Source: Rhodocyclaceae bacterium (lineage in GTDB: Bacteria; Pseudomonadota; Gammaproteobacteria; Burkholderiales; Rhodocyclaceae). Taken from it: a stretch of 6,827 nucleotides of DNA. The stretch's first letter is position 1. Each line of letters opens with the position of its first letter. The notes beneath the pieces were generated by a model. It saw nothing but the letters and a program-made list of their open reading frames with translations. It made no database searches and was not told the DNA's origin. The position numbers and the translations under genes are program-made. The stretch spans positions 1-6,827 of the forward strand of contig JAUXNZ010000146.1 of NCBI GenBank assembly GCA_030682595.1, given 5' to 3'. This document shows positions 1 through 4,907 of this stretch, piece by piece.

Positions 1-1849
1 AATCCCAGATCGCCCAATGGGCCAGCGGCGCATCGGCCTGCTGGCGCCCCTCGTCCTCATAGCGCTTCAGCGTGCAGGACATCAGGTACATCTGCGAAAG
101 AATGTCGCCAAGGCGGCCGGAAATCTTCTCGCGGCGCTTGGCACTGCCCCCCAGCACCAGCAACGTAATATCCGTGAGGAAGGCAAAGGCTGACGAGAAG
201 CGGGTGAGCTGCTGGTAATAGCGGCGCATTTCGGGCGCCACGTTGGCACCCACCGGAACGAAGTGCGAACCGGTCATGCCCAGCCAGAGTGCATAAAACC
301 CGTTTCTGATGGTGAAACCGATATGCGCCCAGAGTGCCTTGTCGAAATCGAAGAGGCCCTTGTTTTCATCTGGCTCTTGCGCCGCCTGCATCTCGGGCAG
401 CAGATAGGGATGGCAGCGGATCGCGCCCTGCCCGAAGATGATCAGGGAGCGCGTCAGGATGTTGGCGCCTTCGACGGTAATGCCGATCGGCACCTGCTCG
501 TAGGCACGGCCGAGGAAATTCGACGGGCCGAGGCAGATGCCCTTGCCGCCGATGATATCCATGCCGTCATTCACCACCTGACGGGCACGCTCGGTGACGT
601 GGTATTTGGCGATGGCGGAAACCACCGACGGCTTCTCGCCCAGATCGACGGCACCGGCCGTCATCTTGCGCGTGGCGTCCATCATGTAGGTGTAGGCGCC
701 AATGCGCGTCAAGCCTTCTTCGACACCCTCGAAGCGCCCCACCGCCAGCTTGAACTGGCTGCGCACCCGCGCATAGCCGCCGACGGCGCGTGCTGTCATC
801 TGCGCCATACCGATATTTGACGACGGCAGTGAAATCGAGCGGCCCGCCGCCAGGCATTCCATCAGCATGCGCCAGCCCTGGCCGGCCATTTCAGGCCCGC
901 CGATGATGAATTCGAGCGGCATGAAAACATCCGTGCCGCGCGTCGGCCCCGTCGTGAACATCGCATTCAGCGGAAAGTGGCGGCGGCCGGTATCCACGCC
1001 CGGATGGTCGTAGGGTACCAATGCGCAGGTGATGCCGATATCCTTTTTGTCACCCAGCAGGCCGTCCGGATCGAACAGGCGAATGGCCAAACCGAGGATG
1101 GTGCACAGCGGTGCCAGGGTGATGTAGCGCTTGTCCCAGGTCACGCGCATGCCGAGCACTTCCTTGCCCTGCCACATGCCCTTGCAGATGATGCCGCTAT
1201 CGGGAATGGACGCCGCATCGGAACCTGCCCACGGGCTGGTCAGCGCGAAAGCCGGCACTTCGATGCCCTTGGCCAGCCGCGGCAGATAGTGATTTTTCTG
1301 TTCCTCGGTACCGTATTGCAGCAACAATTCGGCCGGGCCGAGCGAGTTGGGCACCATCACCGACACGGCCATTGCCGACGAACGGGTAGAGAGCTTGGTG
1401 ATCACCTGCGAATGCGCGTAGGCGGAAAACTCCAGGCCGCCATAGCGCTTTGGAATGATCATGCCGAGGAAGCCCTTGTCCTTGAGGTAGCGCCAGGCTG
1501 CCTCGGGCATGTCGTAGAGTTCGTGCGTCACCTGCCACTCATCGACCAGGCTGCACGCGGTTGCCGCTTCGTTGTCGAGGAAGGACTGCTCGGCGGCGGT
1601 CAGTTTCGGCTGCGGATAGGCGTGCAGCTTTTGCCAGTCCGGCCGACCGCGGAACAGCTCGCCTTCCCACCAGACGGTGCCGGCCGCCAGCGCCTCCTTC
1701 TCGGTATCCGACATCTGCGGCAGCAGACTGCGATAAGTGGCAAAAATCGGCCGGGTAATCAGCGTGCGGCGCAACGGCCGGACCAGAAACAGCAGCACCA
1801 CGATCAGCAGGGCGCCAACGCCCAGCAGCATTCCAATGGAATCGAACAT
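1..1849 (-). CDS. fadE: FadE-type acyl-CoA dehydrogenase, C-terminus cut by the window edge
   Basis: Predicted to catalyse the first step of fatty-acid beta-oxidation, FAD-dependent oxidation of acyl-CoA to trans-2-enoyl-CoA, at the inner membrane, with electrons passing to ETF. The 616 codons present follow E. coli FadE nearly end to end. They start with one hydrophobic helix (about residues 5-23), where E. coli FadE has a longer, more hydrophobic N-terminus. Next come the WWEGELF and KLHAYPQP blocks, then the dehydrogenase N-terminal, middle and C-terminal domains. The flavin/substrate loop LTSPWAGSD lies at 203-211; E. coli FadE has Glu where Trp207 stands. TVEGANILTRS places Glu460 where medium-chain enzymes carry the catalytic Glu. 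The first part of the FadE-specific C-terminal domain (DUF1974 type) follows, including RLGDILSQMYL. About 200 residues are missing off the left edge. The ATG has AGGAG nine bases upstream. It is 12 bases downstream of the TetR gene, so co-transcription is expected. Family assignment is firm; chain-length preference cannot be read from the sequence. Confidence 0.95.
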   Translation of the reverse strand, partial: MFDSIGMLLGVGALLIVVLLFLVRPLRRTLITRPIFATYRSLLPQMSDTEKEALAAGTVWWEGELFRGRPDWQKLHAYPQPKLTAAEQSFLDNEAATACSLVDEWQVTHELYDMPEAAWRYLKDKGFLGMIIPKRYGGLEFSAYAHSQVITKLSTRSSAMAVSVMVPNSLGPAELLLQYGTEEQKNHYLPRLAKGIEVPAFALTSPWAGSDAASIPDSGIICKGMWQGKEVLGMRVTWDKRYITLAPLCTILGLAIRLFDPDGLLGDKKDIGITCALVPYDHPGVDTGRRHFPLNAMFTTGPTRGTDVFMPLEFIIGGPEMAGQGWRMLMECLAAGRSISLPSSNIGMAQMTARAVGGYARVRSQFKLAVGRFEGVEEGLTRIGAYTYMMDATRKMTAGAVDLGEKPSVVSAIAKYHVTERARQVVNDGMDIIGGKGICLGPSNFLGRAYEQVPIGITVEGANILTRSLIIFGQGAIRCHPYLLPEMQAAQEPDENKGLFDFDKALWAHIGFTIRNGFYALWLGMTGSHFVPVGANVAPEMRRYYQQLTRFSSAFAFLTDITLLVLGGSAKRREKISGRLGDILSQMYLMSCTLKRYEDEGRQQADAPLAHWAIWD

Positions 1850-1858
1850 GTTTTAGAT

Positions 1859-1863
1859 CTCCT
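1859..1863 (-). promoter_or_regulatory. Ribosome binding site of fadE, overlapping the tetR stop codon
   Basis: On the minus strand AGGAG ends nine bases before the fadE ATG and shares two bases with the TAG stop of the repressor gene (1862-1864). This fixes the fadE start. It also means ribosomes finishing tetR arrive directly on the fadE initiation site, which suggests translational coupling (inference). Confidence 0.8.
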
Positions 1864-2524
1864 AGAATTTGGGCAGCGGCGCGCGCAGGCCGCCGAGCAG
1901 GAAGGACATCAGCCGTGGCTGCAAACGGTCCAGACGATCCATGGCGTCCTCGTCATCGACCTGCCAGTCAGTCACCAGCCGCAGGGCGTCCGTGCCGGCA
2001 ATCGCGTAAGACGTCGCGCCCAGCATGAAATGGAAACGCCAGGCGATTTCGGCGCGTGGCACATCGGGCAGCGCCTTGAACAGTGCCGCCTTGTAACGCT
2101 CGACCACTTCCTGGTATTCGTCGGCAAGGAAGGTGCGGATAAAGTCGGCCGGGTCGGTCAGGGTGCGCCCGAGCAGGCGCAAGAAAGTGACACCGCCGCG
2201 CGCCTCGTCCTGCGCCATGCCCAGCAGCGTGCCGAAAAACCCTTCAACGATCTGCGAGGGCTTCAACGGCTTGCCTCCGGCCGCCTGCTCCAGCGCCGTC
2301 AGCACGCGCAAACGCTCGGTGTTCAGCCACGCCAGCCGGCGGCGAAACACTTCCTGCACCAAGGCATCCTTGGAGCCGAAGTGGTAATTCACCGAGGCCA
2401 GATTCACGCCGGCAGCGCTGGTGATCTGGCGCATCGAGGTGCCGTCGAAACCATTGGCCGTGAACAACCGCTCCGCCGCATCGAGAATGCGCTCGCGGGT
2501 ATCGACAGAACGCGTTTCCGCCAT
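1862..2524 (-). CDS. TetR family repressor, PsrA-like, of fatty-acid degradation
   Basis: A complete 220-residue DNA-binding repressor, the usual size for the family. The N-terminal TetR domain runs from about residue 9 to 56: ERILDAAERLF makes helix 1, then TSMRQITSAAG and VNLASVNYHFGSK (29-52) make the helix-turn-helix. NLASVNYHFGSKDAL closely resembles the same segment of Pseudomonas PsrA, a long-chain acyl-CoA-responsive regulator of beta-oxidation genes. The rest (about 75-215) is the variable ligand-binding and dimerisation domain; HFMLGATSYAIAG near 166-178 is a hydrophobic helix of the kind that lines the ligand pocket. The ATG has AGGAGG four bases upstream, and the next Met (31) would remove half of the DNA-binding domain, so this start is secure. 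It sits directly upstream of fadE with a PsrA-like palindrome at its own promoter, so it probably represses itself and fadE until an acyl-CoA binds. TetR membership is certain; the PsrA-like role and ligand are inferred. Other TetR subfamilies acting on lipid or degradation genes remain possible. Confidence 0.93.
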   Translation of the reverse strand: MAETRSVDTRERILDAAERLFTANGFDGTSMRQITSAAGVNLASVNYHFGSKDALVQEVFRRRLAWLNTERLRVLTALEQAAGGKPLKPSQIVEGFFGTLLGMAQDEARGGVTFLRLLGRTLTDPADFIRTFLADEYQEVVERYKAALFKALPDVPRAEIAWRFHFMLGATSYAIAGTDALRLVTDWQVDDEDAMDRLDRLQPRLMSFLLGGLRAPLPKF

Positions 2525-2528
2525 GAGC

Positions 2529-2534
2529 CCTCCT
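2529..2534 (-). promoter_or_regulatory. Ribosome binding site of the tetR gene
   Basis: AGGAGG on the minus strand, a full anti-Shine-Dalgarno match, four bases before the ATG at 2524. The spacing is on the short side, but no competing start with a better site exists upstream. Confidence 0.75.
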
Positions 2535-2538
2535 ATTA

Positions 2539-2558
2539 ATTCATACGTTCGTTTGAAT
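2539..2558. promoter_or_regulatory. Putative TetR operator (20-bp palindrome)
   Basis: ATTCATACGTTCGTTTGAAT reads almost the same on both strands: eight of the ten base pairs between the half-sites are symmetrical. The core, CATAC-N4-GTTTG, fits the PsrA-type motif as I recall it (CAAAC, 2-4 bases, GTTTG) with one mismatch. It touches the predicted -10 element (2557-2562) and covers the expected start of transcription, 14 bases upstream of the tetR ATG. A repressor bound here would block RNA polymerase, giving autoregulation and control of fadE. Binding is inferred from position and symmetry. Confidence 0.72.
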
Positions 2559-2585
2559 GATATGGAAGATGCCCAGGCTAGGCAA
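2557..2585 (-). promoter_or_regulatory. Predicted sigma70 promoter of the tetR-fadE unit
   Basis: On the minus strand TTGCCT (-35, rc of 2580-2585; 4 of 6 consensus bases) and TATCAT (-10, rc of 2557-2562; 5 of 6) are separated by exactly 17 bases. Transcription would begin near 2550, inside the palindrome at 2539-2558, leaving a leader of about 25 bases that carries the ribosome binding site. No second promoter is evident in the 12 bases between tetR and fadE, so this promoter probably serves both. Confidence 0.65.
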
Positions 2586-2610
2586 GCTTTATTTGCTTGT
2601 TATTTTGCTT
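2586..2610 (-). promoter_or_regulatory. A-rich stretch upstream of the -35, possible UP element
   Basis: Read on the minus strand, these 25 bases directly upstream of the -35 are strongly A-rich, in contrast to the GC-rich surroundings. They include AAGCAAA twice, 12 bases apart (plus-strand TTTGCTT at 2592-2598 and 2604-2610). Position and composition suit an UP element contacted by the RNA polymerase alpha subunit, or a curved-DNA activator region. This is suggestive only. Confidence 0.35.
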
Positions 2611-2643
2611 ATGTGTCTTTAGATGCGAACCGCGCTCGCCAGG

Positions 2644-2670
2644 AAAAATAAACGCCGCAAAGCGGCGTTT
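2644..2670 (-). terminator. Rho-independent terminator of the Aer-like receptor gene
   Basis: A 9-bp stem (2650-2658 paired with 2662-2670, core CGCCGC/GCGGCG) closes a three-base loop and on the minus strand is followed by TATTTTT. It begins 23 bases after the receptor stop codon (2694-2696) and separates that transcript from the tetR promoter. The plus strand also has five T after the stem (2668-2672), so it could act in both directions, but no plus-strand gene ends here. Confidence 0.85.
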
Positions 2671-2693
2671 TTAAGAGGAATGAAAGTGAGAAG

Positions 2694-4790
2694 CTAGGCT
2701 TTTTTGATCAACTCGAACTGCGCCACCACATTGCGCAGCACGACAGCGGTGGCTGAAAGCGACGCGGCACCTTGCATCGCGTTTCGTGCGGACTGGGTGT
2801 TCTGCTCGATCAGGGATGACACCTGCTCCATGTTTGCCGCGACATCCTGACTGGCCACCGTCTGCTCACGCGAAGCGGCGGCGATGCTTTCGGCCATGGC
2901 GGCCACCTCGTCGCTGGAAGCGCGAATCTGGTCGAGGCTGGTCACGCTGGCACGCATCATGCCCATGCCCGATTCGACTTCCTGCGCCGCCTGCTCCATC
3001 GACGACACCGCCTGCTGGGTCACCTTCTGAAATTCATTGACCGTGTTGTTGATATCGGCGGTCGAAGACGAGGTCCGTTCGGCGAGTTTGCGCACCTCGT
3101 CGGCGACCACGGCGAAACCGCGGCCCTGCTCGCCGGCGCGCGCTGCTTCGATGGCGGCATTCAGCGCCAGCAGGTTGGTCTGTTCGGCGATTTCGCGAAT
3201 CGTGTTGGTGATCACGCCGATCTTTTCGATCGCCCGGTTCAGGTCACCGATGGTCGCGGAGGAGGCCTGCACCGCGCCCACCACGCGCGAGGTCGCCGCC
3301 ATGCTGCTGTCCATGCTGCGCGTGGATTCCGCCACGAGAGCCTTCGACTGGGTCGCCGCCTGGGCGGTGCTGGCAACCGAACTCGCCACCTCGCCCACCG
3401 AGACGGTGAGCTCCTCGGTGGCCGCCGCCGTGCCCTGCACACGGTCCTGCTGCTGCACCGACTGATTAACCACGCGATCCATTTCCGCCGCCAGGTGCTT
3501 GCTTTCCTCGTCCAGCGCCTCCGAGACCAGACGCACCTCGTCGAGGGTCACCTTGAGATTGACCTGCATGGTCGCCAGGGCACACATCAGCGCTCCGGCT
3601 TCGTCGCGACGGGAGATGTCGACCTCGTCCGTGAGAATGCCGGCGGCGATGCGTTCGAAATGCGCAATCGACTGGCGCATCGGCGCGACGACCGCCCTGA
3701 CGAGCAACCCGCCAATCACCACTACCAGCAGGATCGCCGTGAGCGTACCGGCAATTGCCGCATTGAGCAGCCAAGTGTAGCCCCGCTCCGAGGCAGTGTG
3801 CGCTTTATCGCCTTCCGCGACAAGATAACGCTGCAGCGACTCGCCCTGCTCCAGCAATTTGCTGTAAAGGGGGTTGATCTTGGTCAGCAGCAGCATCTGG
3901 GCGGTGTCGTAATCGCCGCTGGCGAGCGCCTCGCGCGCCAGGCTGACACCTTCCTTCGAATAAGCGTCGCGTGCCGCAAAAAACGCCTCCGCCAGCACCT
4001 TTTCATCGGCGTTCTTGGGCTTTTTGTCGTAGGTCGCGCGCAGGTCCTCGATAATCTTGCGGTTGGCCTGGGTCGCCTCGGTGTGCAGCGCGACCGAATG
4101 GTCGTGCATCTTGCTGTAGCGGTTATCCGGGCTATGCTGAATCCCCAGCATGATCTGTGCGCGATTATCGGCCAGCCGCTCGATCATCCTGGCGATGGCC
4201 ACCGCCGGTTCCATATGCTCATCGTAGGCCATGCGCAGCCGCTCATTGCTCTGGCTCAGGCCGACGACACCGACAACGGAACCCACCGCAATCATCACCG
4301 CCATCAGGGCCATCACGCCGATCAACCGGACGCGGATGGAGAGACCCGCCAGAAAACCGCCGGGTTTCGGCAATTTTGCCTGACCGGCGTTGATCTGCTG
4401 ATACAGCGCCTCGGCCTCGCGCACCTGCGTGCGCGACGGCTCGGAGCGCACGGACATGTAACCGGTGGTTTCGCCGTTCTTGCGCAGCGGTACGACAAAG
4501 GCGTCGACCCAGTAATGGTCGCCGTCCTTGCAGCGATTCTTGACGGTGCCGCGCCAGGGACGACCGGATTTCACCGTCGCCCAGAGATCGGCAAACGCCG
4601 CCGCCGGCATGTCCGGATGGCGCACGATGTTGTGACTCTTGCCGATCAACTCGGCCTTTTCAAAACCGGACAGAGCGATGAAAGCATCATTGCAATAGGT
4701 GATGATGCCACGCGAGTCGGTCTTGGAGACCAGATATTTCCCGACGGGAAAAGGCGCTTCGCGCTGCGTGACAGGTCCGTTGTTTTTCAT
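2694..4790 (-). CDS. Aer-like methyl-accepting chemotaxis protein with N-terminal PAS and a periplasmic domain
   Basis: A transmembrane chemoreceptor predicted to signal through CheW and CheA to the flagellar motor. Read from the ATG at 4790 it has 698 residues. The PAS domain (about 12-115) is strikingly like E. coli Aer: Arg57, His58 and Asp60 in VRHPDMP, Trp79 and Tyr111 fall at the same numbers as in Aer, where the RHxD cluster is needed for FAD binding. A redox or energy input is therefore likely. Then come TM1 (about 155-177), a mostly helical periplasmic segment (178-337, four-helix-bundle style), TM2 (339-363), HAMP (364-416) and a long coiled-coil signalling domain. The conserved hairpin tip EQTNLLALNAAIEAARAGEQ lies near 536-555. 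No C-terminal NWETF-like pentapeptide is present; the protein ends FELIKKA. Aer itself lacks the periplasmic domain. A GTG at 4805 could add five residues, but the ATG aligns with the Aer N-terminus and the GTG has no ribosome site; that of the ATG is also weak. Taxis function is inferred. Confidence 0.93.
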   Translation of the reverse strand: MKNNGPVTQREAPFPVGKYLVSKTDSRGIITYCNDAFIALSGFEKAELIGKSHNIVRHPDMPAAAFADLWATVKSGRPWRGTVKNRCKDGDHYWVDAFVVPLRKNGETTGYMSVRSEPSRTQVREAEALYQQINAGQAKLPKPGGFLAGLSIRVRLIGVMALMAVMIAVGSVVGVVGLSQSNERLRMAYDEHMEPAVAIARMIERLADNRAQIMLGIQHSPDNRYSKMHDHSVALHTEATQANRKIIEDLRATYDKKPKNADEKVLAEAFFAARDAYSKEGVSLAREALASGDYDTAQMLLLTKINPLYSKLLEQGESLQRYLVAEGDKAHTASERGYTWLLNAAIAGTLTAILLVVVIGGLLVRAVVAPMRQSIAHFERIAAGILTDEVDISRRDEAGALMCALATMQVNLKVTLDEVRLVSEALDEESKHLAAEMDRVVNQSVQQQDRVQGTAAATEELTVSVGEVASSVASTAQAATQSKALVAESTRSMDSSMAATSRVVGAVQASSATIGDLNRAIEKIGVITNTIREIAEQTNLLALNAAIEAARAGEQGRGFAVVADEVRKLAERTSSSTADINNTVNEFQKVTQQAVSSMEQAAQEVESGMGMMRASVTSLDQIRASSDEVAAMAESIAAASREQTVASQDVAANMEQVSSLIEQNTQSARNAMQGAASLSATAVVLRNVVAQFELIKKA

Positions 4791-4833
4791 GGTCTCGCTC
4801 TTCACAGGTTAAATGGAACGGTAATCGGCGGGG

Positions 4834-4862
4834 ATTATATGTGCGTCCGCCAAATAACTTAC
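4834..4862 (-). promoter_or_regulatory. Predicted promoter of the Aer-like receptor gene
   Basis: The minus strand has a perfect TATAAT (rc of 4834-4839), giving a leader of about 37 bases to the ATG at 4790. The -35 is poor: GTAAGT (rc of 4857-4862) at 17 bases, or TAAGTT at 16. A weak -35 suggests help from an activator. The site overlaps the region expected to hold the promoter of the divergent GGDEF gene. Confidence 0.5.
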
Positions 4863-4864
4863 GA

Positions 4865-4870
4865 TATAGT
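4865..4870 (+). promoter_or_regulatory. Possible -10 element of the GGDEF gene
   Basis: TATAGT matches five of six bases of the sigma70 -10 consensus and would start transcription about 30 bases before the ATG at 4908. No good -35 is present: the bases 17 upstream read TGCGTC. The call is tentative and rests mainly on position in the 117-base divergent gap (4791-4907), which holds no gene. Confidence 0.3.
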
Positions 4871-4907
4871 TCAGGTATTGATTCTAACTTCGACCTGTTC
4901 CGATTAA

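Noticed and set aside
977..2539. A long plus-strand open frame (520 codons) antisense to fadE and tetR
   Set aside because: It crosses two well-recognised genes and their junction, and its translation is rich in Gln, Arg and His with no recognisable domain. Such antisense frames are common in GC-rich coding DNA.
2644..2672. Hairpin considered as a dispersed repeat or regulatory RNA element
   Set aside because: The stem, short loop and T-run just after a stop codon are fully explained by a terminator, and no second copy was seen in the window.
4822..4829. GCCGATTA on the minus strand, close to the flagellar sigma28 -10 consensus, upstream of the receptor
   Set aside because: At the required distance upstream there is no TAAA-type -35 (the bases read GGACGCAC), so only half of a sigma28 promoter is present.
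4872..4897. Inverted CAGGT/ACCTG pair before the GGDEF gene
   Set aside because: Only five bases pair across a 16-base spacer, with no extension; this is expected by chance and too weak for an operator or hairpin.
3495..4907. A 470-codon plus-strand open frame antisense to the Aer-like receptor
   Set aside because: The opposite strand encodes PAS, HAMP and receptor signalling motifs without interruption. The antisense product has no recognisable domain, and its frame runs through the divergent promoter gap.
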